From Brevibacillus laterosporus LMG 15441 (GTDB lineage Bacteria > Bacillota > Bacilli > Brevibacillales > Brevibacillaceae), in NCBI RefSeq assembly GCF_000219535.2, contig NZ_CP007806.1, forward strand, positions 1,894,501 through 1,958,500: a stretch of DNA of 64,000 bases, read 5' to 3'. Below the pieces are notes generated by a model. It did no database searches. It was not told the DNA's origin and saw only the letters and a program-made list of their open reading frames with translations. The position numbers were made by a program, and so were the translations under genes. Positions within the stretch are counted from its first letter, which is position 1. Every line of letters begins with the position of its first letter. Below, piece after piece: positions 55,171 through 64,000 of this stretch.

Positions 55171-56397
55171 TTGATACAGATAAGTAGCAATCTATTATTG
55201 ATGGCCTTTGTGTTGTATTTGATCGCTACGATCGTATTTGCAGTAGCAATCACGGGAAAACGTTGGTCTAACAGGGATGCAAAGGCGCACCAGGCACGAT
55301 ATGCAAAGATTGGCGTGGGAATCACTGTAATCGGGTTTTTAGGCCATTTGGGACAGTTTATCATAAGATGGATCGTGTCTGGACGTATTCCTACCAGTAA
55401 TATGTTTGAATTTATCTCCTTTTTGTCAATATGTATTGTAGCCGCATTCTTATTGCTTTATTACATCTATAAATTAGGCGTACTTGGTGCCTTCGCAATG
55501 CCGCTAGCAGCTATTATGCTCGCTTATGCAAGTGTATTCCCTAAGGAGATCACGCCACTTATTCCATCGTTACAAAGCTACTGGTTAAAGATTCATGTAA
55601 CGACTGCAGCACTTGGGGAAGGAATTTTGGCGGTTGGCTTTGCTGCGGGGCTCATGTACTTAATTCGCACCATTCCACAAATCAAAAAGTCAGCAAGTAC
55701 CTTTTGGCTAGAGTTTTCCATTAGTGTTGTTTTAATGATGGTTGGATTTATTGTTGTCTCGGCATCCTTTTCCTCACCAAGCTTAAGAACTACCTTTGAA
55801 TTTCCGGTTTATGACGAAAATAATCCGGCTATTGTTAAAAATATGCAGCAGGTTGAGTATAAATTGCCGGCAATTGTGGCACCACAAGAGTATAAAATCA
55901 TCAAAGAAGGTCCAATCAAGCCATTATTTGAAGCACCCACCTTTATGCATGGGAAGGATGCGGCTCGTAAATTTAATACGATGATCTGGTCTGTGCTGTC
56001 AGGAGTTGTGTTTTATGGATTGCTTCGATTGATTTTACGTAAACGGATTGCGGCAGCGATCCAACCAGCTTTAGAAGACATTGATCCAGAGCTCATTGAT
56101 GAGATCAGCTACCGTGCCATTGCTATTGGATATCCCATTTTCACTTTAGGAGCGCTTGTTTTCGCCATGATCTGGGCAAATGAAGCATGGGGTCGCTTCT
56201 GGGGCTGGGACCCGAAAGAGACATGGGCATTGATTGTATGGCTGTTTTACAGTGTCTATTTGCACCTTCGTCTATCGAAGGGATGGATTGGAGAAAAATC
56301 TGCTTGGATGGCAGTACTAGGGTTTGTTATTATATTAGTAACACTGGTTGTAGTAAATTTGGTGATCGTAGGCTTGCACTCTTATGCAGGTGCTTAA
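55171..56397 (+). CDS. resC: Cytochrome c biogenesis protein ResC (CcsA/CcsB-type)
   Basis: A 408-residue membrane protein with the tryptophan-rich WWD haem motif WGRFWGWDPKETWALIVWLF near residue 340 and flanking conserved His residues in SVYLHLRLSKGW and VGLHSYAG. TTG start after AAAGGGG. Forms the haem exporter/ligase with ResB. A terminator separates it from resDE. Confidence 0.94.
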   Translation: MIQISSNLLLMAFVLYLIATIVFAVAITGKRWSNRDAKAHQARYAKIGVGITVIGFLGHLGQFIIRWIVSGRIPTSNMFEFISFLSICIVAAFLLLYYIYKLGVLGAFAMPLAAIMLAYASVFPKEITPLIPSLQSYWLKIHVTTAALGEGILAVGFAAGLMYLIRTIPQIKKSASTFWLEFSISVVLMMVGFIVVSASFSSPSLRTTFEFPVYDENNPAIVKNMQQVEYKLPAIVAPQEYKIIKEGPIKPLFEAPTFMHGKDAARKFNTMIWSVLSGVVFYGLLRLILRKRIAAAIQPALEDIDPELIDEISYRAIAIGYPIFTLGALVFAMIWANEAWGRFWGWDPKETWALIVWLFYSVYLHLRLSKGWIGEKSAWMAVLGFVIILVTLVVVNLVIVGLHSYAGA

Positions 56398-56420
56398 CTC
56401 TAAAAATTTGCTAACAAGTT

Positions 56421-56449
56421 AAAAAAGCTGGTTGTACGCCAGCTTTTTA
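56421..56449 (+). terminator. Rho-independent terminator after resC
   Basis: The arms AAAAAAGCTGG and CCAGCTTTTT with a 7-base loop. Confidence 0.85.
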
Positions 56450-56540
56450 CTTGTACTATCAAGATGTATAGGCTATTTTAGATAAGTAGGTTGTACTCAT
56501 TTTAACAATTAATTTCAATGTTGTAGCAGAGGTGATCTGG

Positions 56541-57254
56541 GTGGAGAAAGAAAGAATCCTCATCGTAGACGACGAAGAAAGAATCCGTCGCCTTCTAAAG
56601 ATGTATTTGGAGAGAGAGAATTACTATATTGATGAGGCAGAGCATGGAGAAGAAGCCTTGGATAAGGCTTTAAATCAAGATTACGATATTATCTTGCTCG
56701 ATCTGATGCTGCCTGGTATGGATGGAATCGAAGTTTGTACAAGAATTCGTGAGCAAAAAGCGACGCCAATCATCATGTTGACGGCTAAAGGAGAAGAAAC
56801 GAATCGTGTGAATGGTTTCGAGGCTGGCGCAGATGATTATGTAGTAAAGCCGTTTAGTCCGCGTGAGGTTGTTTTCCGTGTGAAAGCGATTTTGCGTCGT
56901 TCTTCTGCTACTGCTTATTTAAAAACAGATACGGTATCCAGTCATTCCATTCTGGTTTTTCCAGAGTTAACAATTGATCATGATGCTCATAAGGTCACCG
57001 CAAATGGTGTTGAGGTAAATCTAACTCCAAAAGAGTATGAGTTATTGCATTATTTAGCATTATCTCCAGATAAAGTATTTACGCGAGAAGAATTACTAAA
57101 AGATGTTTGGCACTATGATTTTTTCGGGGATTTGCGGACCGTGGATACGCATATCAAACGTCTGAGAGAAAAGCTAAACAAAGTATCTCCTGACGCTGCT
57201 CAAATGATTTCAACCGTTTGGGGCGTAGGGTATAAACTCGAGGTGCCAAAATAA
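56541..57254 (+). CDS. resD: Response regulator ResD (OmpR/PhoB type)
   Basis: The GTG at 56541 (MEKERILIVDDEERIRRLLK) is preferred because AGAGGTGAT lies about 5-8 bases upstream; a GTG nine bases earlier overlaps that site. 237 residues: receiver with D10, D11, phospho-acceptor D54 and Lys in YVVKPFS, then a winged-helix domain (LTPKEYELLHYLALSPDKVF, RTVDTHIKRLREKL). Controls aerobic/anaerobic respiration genes with ResE. Confidence 0.93.
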   Translation: MEKERILIVDDEERIRRLLKMYLERENYYIDEAEHGEEALDKALNQDYDIILLDLMLPGMDGIEVCTRIREQKATPIIMLTAKGEETNRVNGFEAGADDYVVKPFSPREVVFRVKAILRRSSATAYLKTDTVSSHSILVFPELTIDHDAHKVTANGVEVNLTPKEYELLHYLALSPDKVFTREELLKDVWHYDFFGDLRTVDTHIKRLREKLNKVSPDAAQMISTVWGVGYKLEVPK

Positions 57255-59033
57255 GTGGATAATATACTGCGAAGTGTTGTCGGAAAGCTTTGGATGACAA
57301 TCATAGCGTTATTCGCGGTGGTACTTACGATTTTCAGCCTCCTGCTAGTTCAGTCCTTTGGCAGTTATTATCTGAAAAAGCAGTCGGCTGATTTAGCTCT
57401 TCTTGGAACAAAAGTTGCTGCCGATCTGGAAACTGTGCGTGATCAAAAAGAAATGCTTAAGATGGCTTCCAAAATCATGAGCGTATACCATACAGGTCTA
57501 CTGGTAGTGGATGAGCAAAAACGCGTTCTTGCTCATGAAGCGACGGATGAAAAGCAACCGTCCCTTACACTGGATAAGCTGTTAAACAGCGGGGGATTTC
57601 CTATAGACGATGCTTTTGCAGGAAAGCAGGTTGGCCCTAATCGTTTGATTTTTGGAGATAAAGCTTCAGACAGTCTTGAACACACGCAGTTTCTGGCTAT
57701 GGCTATTCCTTTTTCCTTTGATGGGAAACAAAAATCGGCACTTATTTTATATCAAGCCATCCAAGAAGTGAATGGTACTTATCTCGAGATTAGACAACTT
57801 ATTTTTGTTGTAGGTGTCATTGGATTTATTTTAACAACGGTATTCGCGTTCTTTCTATCTTCGCGTATTACCTCACCATTGCGTCAGATTAAGCAATCTG
57901 CTCAACGCATCGCTGAAGGAGAATTTAATACGGAAATACCGCTTCGATCTACGGATGAAATCGGTGAGCTAGCTGCTGCCTTTAATGTTATGACACTGAA
58001 ACTGCGTAATGTAGTAAATGCTCTGTCGCATGAGAAGGAGCAAATGGCAACTGTTTTACGTAGTATGATTGATGGCGTAATCATGCTGGATCAAAAAGGG
58101 CGTGTCGTATTAACAAATCCTCAGGCAGAAGATTTTACTCGGGACTGGGCGTATGAAAATCAAGGGCGTCCTTTACCGATTCAGGAATTGTATCAAAAAA
58201 TGTTGCTATCAGAACAAGAAGTAATGGAAGATTTTGAAGCACAAGGGCGTTTCTGGTCTGTTGTGATGGTACCGCTATACGATCACAATCAAGTTCGAGG
58301 GGCTGTCGCTGTACTGCGGGACATGACTAAAGAGCGGAAACTGGATAAATTACGCCAAGACTTTGTTGCAAATATTTCGCATGAATTAAGAACACCTTTG
58401 TCTATGCTACAGGGCTACAGTGAAGCCATTGTAGATGGCATTGCTTCCACTCCAGAGGAACATAAGGAGTTAGCTAAAATCATTTATGATGAATCAGTTA
58501 GGATGACGAAGCTAGTAAATGAATTACTAAGCTTGGCTCGTATGGAAGCAGGGCATGTGGAGCTCCATGAAGAAGTAACAGAGCTTCTTCCTTACTTCGA
58601 ACGTGTGTTACGCAAATTTGCCAACAGAGCGGCAGAACGTAATATCGAAATCCAGCTTGATAGGCAAACGGATTATGACGCGATTTCCATTGATCCGGAC
58701 AAAATGGAGCAGGTACTGACTAATTTAATTGACAATGCTATTCGTCATATTCCTGACGGTGGACTTATTACTGTTCGTATAAAGAATGAGGATGCAGGAA
58801 AAATTACCATTGAGGTAATAGACACAGGCAGTGGAATTCCGCAAGAGGATTTGCCATTTGTTTTTGAGCGTTTTTACAAAGCAGATAAAGCTCGAACGCG
58901 TGGTCGAGCTGGAACTGGATTAGGTTTAGCAATTGCAAAAAATATCGTAGCAGCCCATAACGGAAAAATTTCTGTCCAAAGTAAGATGAAGGAAGGAACA
59001 ACCTTTACCATTACAATACCAGTCATCACATAG
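57255..59033 (+). CDS. resE: Sensor histidine kinase ResE
   Basis: A 592-residue kinase starting at a GTG directly after the resD stop. Membrane helices at about 12-30 and 178-200 enclose an extracytoplasmic sensor. HAMP (SSRITSPLRQIKQSAQRIAE), PAS, HisKA with H376 (NISHELRTPLSML) and HATPase (NLIDNAIRHI, DTGSGIP, GTGLGLAI) follow. Partner of ResD. Confidence 0.94.
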   Translation: MDNILRSVVGKLWMTIIALFAVVLTIFSLLLVQSFGSYYLKKQSADLALLGTKVAADLETVRDQKEMLKMASKIMSVYHTGLLVVDEQKRVLAHEATDEKQPSLTLDKLLNSGGFPIDDAFAGKQVGPNRLIFGDKASDSLEHTQFLAMAIPFSFDGKQKSALILYQAIQEVNGTYLEIRQLIFVVGVIGFILTTVFAFFLSSRITSPLRQIKQSAQRIAEGEFNTEIPLRSTDEIGELAAAFNVMTLKLRNVVNALSHEKEQMATVLRSMIDGVIMLDQKGRVVLTNPQAEDFTRDWAYENQGRPLPIQELYQKMLLSEQEVMEDFEAQGRFWSVVMVPLYDHNQVRGAVAVLRDMTKERKLDKLRQDFVANISHELRTPLSMLQGYSEAIVDGIASTPEEHKELAKIIYDESVRMTKLVNELLSLARMEAGHVELHEEVTELLPYFERVLRKFANRAAERNIEIQLDRQTDYDAISIDPDKMEQVLTNLIDNAIRHIPDGGLITVRIKNEDAGKITIEVIDTGSGIPQEDLPFVFERFYKADKARTRGRAGTGLGLAIAKNIVAAHNGKISVQSKMKEGTTFTITIPVIT

Positions 59034-59045
59034 ATAGAGAGTAAG

Positions 59046-60212
59046 ATGGATGAGAGAATGGAGTGTTTTTTGGGGATGAACAAAACGATTTTATTTGATG
59101 TGGATGGTGTATTTTTAAGCGAAGAGAGATATTTTGACGCCTCTTCTCTGACCATTTGGGAAATGCTATTTAGCGAAAAATATATCGGAATAGAAGGACA
59201 GGATTTCACACCGACACCTGAGGAAAAGGTGATTAGACGTGTCCGAACCGAGATTTTTGCAAATGACCAAGTGCTGACCTTTCTGAAGGCTCAAGGTATT
59301 AACTCTAACTGGGATATGGTGTACTTAGTTGTTTCGTATCATCTTATTTGCCTTGTTGCAAAATTACAAGAAATGAAGCAAGAAGAAGTTCGTGAGCTGT
59401 TAACGAATCAGATTGGGCGAGCAGAGATTAAAAAAATTCAAGCTTTGCTGAAAGAAGCAAAACTTTCCTTTGCACCTGACTATGCGGCTTTTGTTTCGGA
59501 TTTTGCAAAAGGAAATGTAGAGAAGAGCGAAATGCTACTCTATCTCAACCAAATTGCTTATGAAAAATGTGGAATAACAACGAACATTTTTGCGCGTACT
59601 AGCACGCTGTGGGAGCTATGTCAGGAGACATTCCAAGAATGGTATTTGGGCGACGGACTGATTGTTGATTCCATAGGCAGAGCGGCCCATCAGGTAGGGA
59701 AAAGAGGATTTTTGTCAGACGAAATTCCGATCATTGAACCAGCCATTATGAGAGAAGTGCTACAAGGCTTACGTGATCGTGGGTATCGTTTAGGAGTAGG
59801 CACAGGACGTCCTTCAATCGAAACGTATGTTCCACTAAAAGAGCTTGGTATTTTAGAGTTTTTTGACCCGGATTGTATTGTAACAGCCTCGCATGTATTG
59901 GAAGCTGAACAGCAATTCCCAGAAACCGCCCCGCTCTCTAAGCCTCATCCATACTGTTACTTTCAAGGTTACTTGACTAGAGGAAAAGGTGTTTCCGCCG
60001 CGCTTTCCTGCCAGCTAACAGAGGAAGAACGTAAGAATTTGCTAGTTGTTGGAGATTCTGTTGCTGACTTAATGGCAGCTAGATCAATTGGTTGTCAGTT
60101 TGCAGCTACTTTAACAGGGTTAACAGGAGAGGAAGCACGGGAGAAATTTGAAAAAGCAAATGCAGAATTTATTTTGCGTGATGTAAGCGAGATTGCAACA
60201 ATCGAGTTTTAA
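59046..60212 (+). CDS. HAD-superfamily hydrolase, large form
   Basis: A 388-residue protein, or 378 if it starts at the ATG at 59076. Motif I FDVDGV follows the second Met. An unusually long helical cap (about 200 residues) precedes motif II (VGTGRPS), a Lys in SKPHPYCY, and VVGDSVADLMAARS (motif IV). Substrate unknown; phosphatase or phosphonatase-like chemistry is expected. It directly follows resE and may be co-transcribed. Confidence 0.8.
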   Translation: MDERMECFLGMNKTILFDVDGVFLSEERYFDASSLTIWEMLFSEKYIGIEGQDFTPTPEEKVIRRVRTEIFANDQVLTFLKAQGINSNWDMVYLVVSYHLICLVAKLQEMKQEEVRELLTNQIGRAEIKKIQALLKEAKLSFAPDYAAFVSDFAKGNVEKSEMLLYLNQIAYEKCGITTNIFARTSTLWELCQETFQEWYLGDGLIVDSIGRAAHQVGKRGFLSDEIPIIEPAIMREVLQGLRDRGYRLGVGTGRPSIETYVPLKELGILEFFDPDCIVTASHVLEAEQQFPETAPLSKPHPYCYFQGYLTRGKGVSAALSCQLTEEERKNLLVVGDSVADLMAARSIGCQFAATLTGLTGEEAREKFEKANAEFILRDVSEIATIEF

Positions 60213-60228
60213 TCGAATTTGGACTGAG

Positions 60229-60274
60229 AAAGAGCATGTGAGCAACTACGGTTGTATTCATATGCTTTTTTCTT
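60229..60274 (+). terminator. Stem-loop terminator
   Basis: The arms AAAGAGCATGTGA and TCATATGCTTTTT follow the HAD gene. Confidence 0.7.
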
Positions 60275-60370
60275 TTTATCATAGACAATAAAAATGGAGA
60301 CATTTACCTCTAATAACGAAACAAATAAGAGGAATAGTAAAAAAAGTATGTGCTAAGGGAGGAAACCCAC

Positions 60371-60415
60371 ATGCCCATCAACTCCATTTTTACTTTTGGA
60401 AAGGTCATTGGGTAA
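60371..60415 (+). CDS. 14-codon leader ORF upstream of the MFS exporter
   Basis: GGGAGGAAA precedes an ATG at 60371. The frame encodes MPINSIFTFGKVIG and stops 5 bases before the MFS start, whose own ribosome site (AAAGG at about 60402) lies inside the leader. This is the geometry of translational coupling or attenuation for drug exporters. Confidence 0.5.
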   Translation: MPINSIFTFGKVIG

Positions 60416-60420
60416 TCAAT

Positions 60421-61686
60421 ATGGAAGATAAAAAAACTTGGGACCTTATGTCTGTAGCATCAATTCCTCTAGTTATGACACTGGGTAATTCTATGCTTAT
60501 TCCGGTTTTGACCATAATGGAAAAGAAACTTGGGATTTCCTCTTTGCAGTCAAGTATGCTTATTACTACGTATTCTGTGGTAGCCATTCTACTTATACCG
60601 CTAGCCGGTTTTTTATCAGATCGTATGGGGAGAAAAACAATAATCATACCGAGTTTGTTGATTGCTGGCTTAGGAGGACTTCTTTCAGGCTGGGTTGCGT
60701 GGAAAATGGCTAATCCTTATATGATGATTCTAGTCGGTCGTACCTTACAGGGTGTAGGAGCAGCTGGAGCGTTTCCTATTGTTATGCCACTAATTGGGGA
60801 CATGTACCGAAATGACAAGGAGGTTAGCACTGGTCTAGGTATCATTGAAACATCCAATACCTTTGGTAAAGTATTATCTCCCGTATTAGGTGCTTGGTTG
60901 GCTTCGTTGATCTGGTTTTTACCTTTTTTTGCAACCCCTGTCTTTTGCCTACTTTCTTTATTATTAGTAGCCTTTTTTGTGAAAGCGCCAAGAGAGAAAC
61001 AAAAACCAAAAAGCTTCGGAGAATATAAAAAGTCCATTCGGGCTATTTTTCATGCAGAGGGGCGTTGGCTGTATGCGGTATTTGCGATCGGATGTATCTC
61101 TATGCTTGTATTATTTGGCGTGCTTTTTCATTTATCGTCGGTGCTAGAGGATCAGTATAAGTGGGAAGGCATAAAAAAAGGGCTTGTGCTAGCCATACCA
61201 TTAGCTTCCCTGTGTTTCGTATCCTATGTGACAGGGAAGGTAATTGGTGAAAATAAGCTGTTAATGAAATGGTTGTCCACTTCGGGAATGTTGGTTCTTT
61301 TTGTGAGTATGGTTTGGATTAGCCTTAGCCAGCCGAGCATATTTCTGTTCCTGATTCTTTTATGTGCCGGTGGGGCAGGGATAGGAGCGACACTTCCAAG
61401 TTTAGATGCTCTGTTGACGGAACGCTTTGAAAAAACAGAGAGAGGAACCATTACAGCATTGTACAATAGTGCACGGTTTGTTGGAGTTGCCATAGGGCCG
61501 CCTTTATTTGCCTATTTGATTGCATTTTCGCATCGTGTATTATTTCTGATGGTAGCGGGAATCTGTTTAGTGGCCGTAATTCTTTCCTTGTTTGCTATTA
61601 AACCAGCAAAAACAGGGACCACAAAGAAAGAAGATAGTAGTTCTGAGTCAAGTATGATAGCCAGAAAGCGTAAAGCAAAAACGTAA
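60421..61686 (+). CDS. Major facilitator superfamily exporter
   Basis: A 421-residue protein with 12 predicted helices. The MFS loop motif is AGFLSDRMGRKTIIIPSLLI (residues about 62-81), and the drug-antiporter signature LVGRTLQGVGAAGAFPIVMP lies in helix 5. It is of the DHA1 proton-driven drug-export type. A basic C-terminal tail (ARKRKAKT) follows. Substrate unknown. Translation may be controlled by the leader ORF just upstream. Confidence 0.9.
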   Translation: MEDKKTWDLMSVASIPLVMTLGNSMLIPVLTIMEKKLGISSLQSSMLITTYSVVAILLIPLAGFLSDRMGRKTIIIPSLLIAGLGGLLSGWVAWKMANPYMMILVGRTLQGVGAAGAFPIVMPLIGDMYRNDKEVSTGLGIIETSNTFGKVLSPVLGAWLASLIWFLPFFATPVFCLLSLLLVAFFVKAPREKQKPKSFGEYKKSIRAIFHAEGRWLYAVFAIGCISMLVLFGVLFHLSSVLEDQYKWEGIKKGLVLAIPLASLCFVSYVTGKVIGENKLLMKWLSTSGMLVLFVSMVWISLSQPSIFLFLILLCAGGAGIGATLPSLDALLTERFEKTERGTITALYNSARFVGVAIGPPLFAYLIAFSHRVLFLMVAGICLVAVILSLFAIKPAKTGTTKKEDSSSESSMIARKRKAKT

Positions 61687-61755
61687 CGAGCAGAGAAATA
61701 TCAGATACCTAGCTTAAAAAACCAAGTGTTCATATTGGTTTGGTTGATAAATTGC

Positions 61756-61803
61756 AAAAAAGCCAAGGCAATAGGTGTATCTTCCTAAGCACTTGGCTTT
61801 TTT
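61756..61803. terminator. Bidirectional stem-loop terminator
   Basis: AAAAAAGCCAAG / CTTGGCTTTTTT between convergent genes. Confidence 0.85.
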
Positions 61804-61831
61804 ACTACGGAATACGATTTTTTCACTTCTA

Positions 61832-62110
61832 TTATTCGTTCCAACGTAGCGATTCTAGACAATGAAAACGGAAGGCTTCCGTTAAAAATTTCAAATAGTA
61901 ATCATTTCGAACGATAATTTCAAAGACTCCTTGCTGATCGGTATAAAATAATGCGTCTGTATAGTCTTTATCGTTGTTTAGATAGGTACGCAATTCTTTG
62001 ATACGATCCCGCATTGCCTCTGATTTTATTTCTACACGGAAGGTAACATCCTTCTCGTTAGGTGTTTCTTCAATGTGGATGGCTGTTTCATTAAACGTAT
62101 ACGTAACCAT
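61832..62110 (-). CDS. Conserved hypothetical protein
   Basis: A 92-residue acidic soluble protein (FRVEIKSEAMRDRIKELRTY; DALFYTDQQGVFEIIVRNDY). AAAGGAGG precedes the ATG. It lies 15 bases after the permease gene in the same direction, so the two form an operon. Function unknown. Confidence 0.7.
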   Translation of the reverse strand: MVTYTFNETAIHIEETPNEKDVTFRVEIKSEAMRDRIKELRTYLNNDKDYTDALFYTDQQGVFEIIVRNDYYLKFLTEAFRFHCLESLRWNE

Positions 62111-62125
62111 GATTTTTCCTCCTTT

Positions 62126-63406
62126 TTACATGAAATAAACTAAATACAGATAAAGATTAGACATCAAGATGGAAAGAAGCATGAGTGGGAAAGCGATCTT
62201 CATGAAGCCTAGAAAGCTAATGCGATAACCATCCTTCATGGCCAATCCAATCACAATAACGTTAGCACTAGCGCCGATTACTGTTCCATTTCCACCTAGA
62301 CAGGCTCCAAGCGATAAACTCCACCAAAGAGGTTCTATATTTTCTATACCCAAATGGCCCAAGCCCTTAATCAAGGGTATCATTGTCGCTACAAATGGAA
62401 TATTATCGACGAAGGCTGATGCTATCGCACTTAACCAAAGAATAAGAAAAGCTGAGCTCATAGCCTCTCCACCTGTTAGTGACATGACTTTCTTCGCCAG
62501 TAAATCAATTACTCCTGTTTCTACTAATCCACCAACTAAAATAAAGAGGCCTACAAAGAAAAACAGGGTTGTCCATTCTATCTGTAACAAGGCATCCTCT
62601 AAATAATTTTCTCCCGTTATCAATAATAAGAAAAATGCACCTGTTAAAGCGATAGTAGCCGTTTCCAATCCTAGTAGATTATGAATAACAAAGCCTGTAA
62701 TGGTCAGACCTAGTACAATAAGCGATTTTACTAGTAAACGGATATCGGTCAGTTCTTCCTTTTCATTTAGTTCCATAATTTTGTCTTGCAGGTCTGGTGT
62801 TGTCACTAATTGCTTACGAAAAATGAAATACAATAAAGTAAGTGTTACGAGCATAATGAGGATAACGATCGGAGCCAGATTTGTTAGAAAAGCCATAAAG
62901 TCTAGCTTGGGGACAGCACTACCTATCATAATATTGGGCGGGTCACCAATTAATGTTGCGGTCCCTCCAATATTAGCGGCTAATATTTCACTTATCAGAT
63001 AGGGAATGGGGTTTACTCTAAGGGAATGAGCGATACTAAAAGTAATGGGCACAATCAGCAAGACAGTGGTTACGTTGTCTAAAAAAGCAGAAGCCACTGC
63101 TGTAATCAAGCTAAGATAGATAAGAATCGCGGCGGGTCTGCCCTTCGCTAATTTAGCAGCTTTAATGGCCATATACTTAAAAAGGCCAGTTTGAGAAGTG
63201 ATTGCCACTAAGATCATCATGCCAATCAACAGCCCAAGCGTATTAAAGTCAATGTAATGAAGCGCATGCTCCTGGCTGACGATGCCTGTTATAACCAGCA
63301 GGACAGCACCAACCATTGCAATAATGGTTCGATGAATTTTCTCACTGATGATACATGCGTACGTGAAAAGAAAGAACGTAAGCGCAAGATAGGCCTGGCT
63401 GCCCAT
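62126..63406 (-). CDS. ArsB/NhaD-type permease (ion transporter superfamily)
   Basis: A 426-residue protein with about 11-12 membrane helices. It has two inverted halves each with a conserved SAFLDN/SAFVDNIPF loop (ASAFLDNVTTVLLIVPITFS; ASAFVDNIPFVATMIPLIKG), plus NIGGTATLIGDPPNIMIGSA and LGGNGTVIGASANVI. These are hallmarks of the ArsB/NhaD/CitM superfamily. Substrate could be arsenite, Na+/H+ or an organic anion; sequence alone does not decide. No ars genes are adjacent. AGGAGG precedes the ATG. Confidence 0.88.
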   Translation of the reverse strand: MGSQAYLALTFFLFTYACIISEKIHRTIIAMVGAVLLVITGIVSQEHALHYIDFNTLGLLIGMMILVAITSQTGLFKYMAIKAAKLAKGRPAAILIYLSLITAVASAFLDNVTTVLLIVPITFSIAHSLRVNPIPYLISEILAANIGGTATLIGDPPNIMIGSAVPKLDFMAFLTNLAPIVILIMLVTLTLLYFIFRKQLVTTPDLQDKIMELNEKEELTDIRLLVKSLIVLGLTITGFVIHNLLGLETATIALTGAFFLLLITGENYLEDALLQIEWTTLFFFVGLFILVGGLVETGVIDLLAKKVMSLTGGEAMSSAFLILWLSAIASAFVDNIPFVATMIPLIKGLGHLGIENIEPLWWSLSLGACLGGNGTVIGASANVIVIGLAMKDGYRISFLGFMKIAFPLMLLSILMSNLYLYLVYFM

Positions 63407-63456
63407 TCTGATTTCCTCCTAGCTTTATTGTATATACCTGAAATATATTTTGGGAG

Positions 63457-63498
63457 AAAACAGCCAAAAAGGCAGAATCTCTACCAGTTTGGCTGTTT
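63457..63498 (-). terminator. Rho-independent terminator of serA
   Basis: The arms AAAACAGCCAAA and TTTGGCTGTTT have a T run on the minus strand, about 40 bases beyond the serA stop. Confidence 0.8.
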
Positions 63499-63535
63499 AC
63501 AGGTTCATCTATACTTTACCTAGATTCTTATATTG

Positions 63536-64000
63536 TTATAACTCAATTTGCGTTACGCTAGAGATTTCAAGGGATTGACCTAGTTCATCCAAGAGTTCAG
63601 TGCTAAGCGGTTTATCAACGGTTAGCATCATAATGGCATCTCCACCTACATCCTTACGGCCTACCTGCATGGTGGCAATATTGACACCATTTTGTCCAAG
63701 AACGCTGCCAACATATCCAATAACACCTGGGCGGTCATGGTGCTGAACGTATAGGAGGTAGCCTTGAGGCTGTACATCAATGGTGGATTGATCAATTTTG
63801 ACAATTCGATCACCAAAGCCATTTAAGCGCGTACCAGCAATCGTTCTTGTCTCTAGATTGGAGCGAAGTGTCACAGTAATTAAATTGGTAAAACCACGGG
63901 ATATTGTTGACTTTTCTTCCGTTACTGAGATATCCCGCATTTTTGCTAGGTAGGGTGCATTAATGTAGTTAACTTCGGCACCTAGTCGATATGCTAATAA
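63536..64000 (-). CDS. serA: D-3-phosphoglycerate dehydrogenase, C-terminal part (5' end outside window)
   Basis: The frame is open to the window edge, giving 154 residues. It begins LLAYRLGAEVNYINAPYLAK and continues GFTNLITVTL and RLNGFGDRIVKID, which belong to the allosteric substrate-binding domain of long SerA forms. It ends with an ACT domain (YLLYVQHHDRPGVIGYVGSV, GVNIATMQVGRKDVGGDAIM) that binds serine for feedback control. It oxidises 3-phosphoglycerate in the first step of serine synthesis. Confidence 0.92.
   Translation of the reverse strand, partial: LLAYRLGAEVNYINAPYLAKMRDISVTEEKSTISRGFTNLITVTLRSNLETRTIAGTRLNGFGDRIVKIDQSTIDVQPQGYLLYVQHHDRPGVIGYVGSVLGQNGVNIATMQVGRKDVGGDAIMMLTVDKPLSTELLDELGQSLEISSVTQIEL

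Noticed and set aside
62126-63406. Specific call as arsenite pump ArsB
   Set aside because: No arsR, arsC or related genes nearby, and the motifs fit the whole ArsB/NhaD superfamily.
1-64000. CRISPR arrays, tRNA or rRNA genes
   Set aside because: I saw no regularly spaced repeats of CRISPR type and no recognisable tRNA cloverleaf or rRNA sequence on either strand.

Overview
The window looks like chromosomal DNA of an endospore-forming, low-GC member of the Paenibacillaceae, most probably Brevibacillus (B. laterosporus-like). This rests on the sporulation/cytochrome-maturation block scpA-scpB-dacB-spmA-spmB-rluB-resABCDE, strong AGGAGG ribosome sites, and a small nonribosomal peptide locus of a Bacillus/Brevibacillus type. 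No 16S gene is present, so the genus is an inference.

Region 1 (1-7.7 kb): the 3' end of an RHS polymorphic toxin gene and its probable immunity gene, then a graveyard of decayed pieces. It holds IS3- and IS1182-type transposase fragments, a dead toxin tip with a nonsense-mutated immunity gene, a small zinc-ribbon ORF with an in-frame UGA, a secreted PLAT-domain protein and unknown small genes.

Region 2 (7.7-15.7 kb): an Ntox44 toxin gene with a broken signal-peptide region, then a collapsing SPbeta-like prophage segment. nrdI looks intact. nrdE is broken by a nonsense codon, frameshifts, a deletion and a lost cysteine. nrdF is cut at a group I intron carrying a GIY-YIG endonuclease fragment. 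Two large-phage hypothetical genes and thyA are also broken.

Region 3 (15.8-28 kb): accessory genes between terminators. These are small secreted proteins, a dead IS110 element, an ABC exporter with a double-MerR regulator flanked by diverged direct repeats, a LytTR/DUF3021 pair, a MarR/serine-hydrolase pair with matching palindromic operators, a repeat-bearing Cys/Arg-rich 77-residue protein and a secreted YrpD-like protein.

Region 4 (27.7-30.1 kb): a consensus sigma-A promoter, two tandem isoleucine T-box leaders and a brnQ branched-chain amino acid carrier.

Region 5 (30.4-45.2 kb), the most interesting part: a compact four-gene biosynthetic cluster. It contains a GNAT acetyltransferase, NRPS A (partial C - A(Asp) - T - C - A - T - TE), NRPS B (starter C - A(Asn) - T - E with a C-terminal docking tail) and one polypeptide joining a periplasmic S12 peptidase to a cyclic-peptide-type ABC exporter. 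An N-acyl-D-Asn starter plus a ClbP/XcnG-like peptidase is the signature of prodrug biosynthesis. The predicted path is acyl-D-Asn-Asp-X made in the cytoplasm, exported, and cleaved outside to release a very small peptide. I infer that the acetyltransferase gives self-protection.

Region 6 (45.3-64 kb): ordinary core chromosome. It carries a YHYH/SH3-like secreted protein, an HD hydrolase, a site-2 protease, scpAB, dacB, spmAB, rluB, resABCDE, a HAD hydrolase, an MFS exporter with a 14-codon leader ORF, an ArsB/NhaD-type permease and the 3' end of serA, which runs off the window. A possible 27-residue Cys-rich peptide lies between spmB and rluB.
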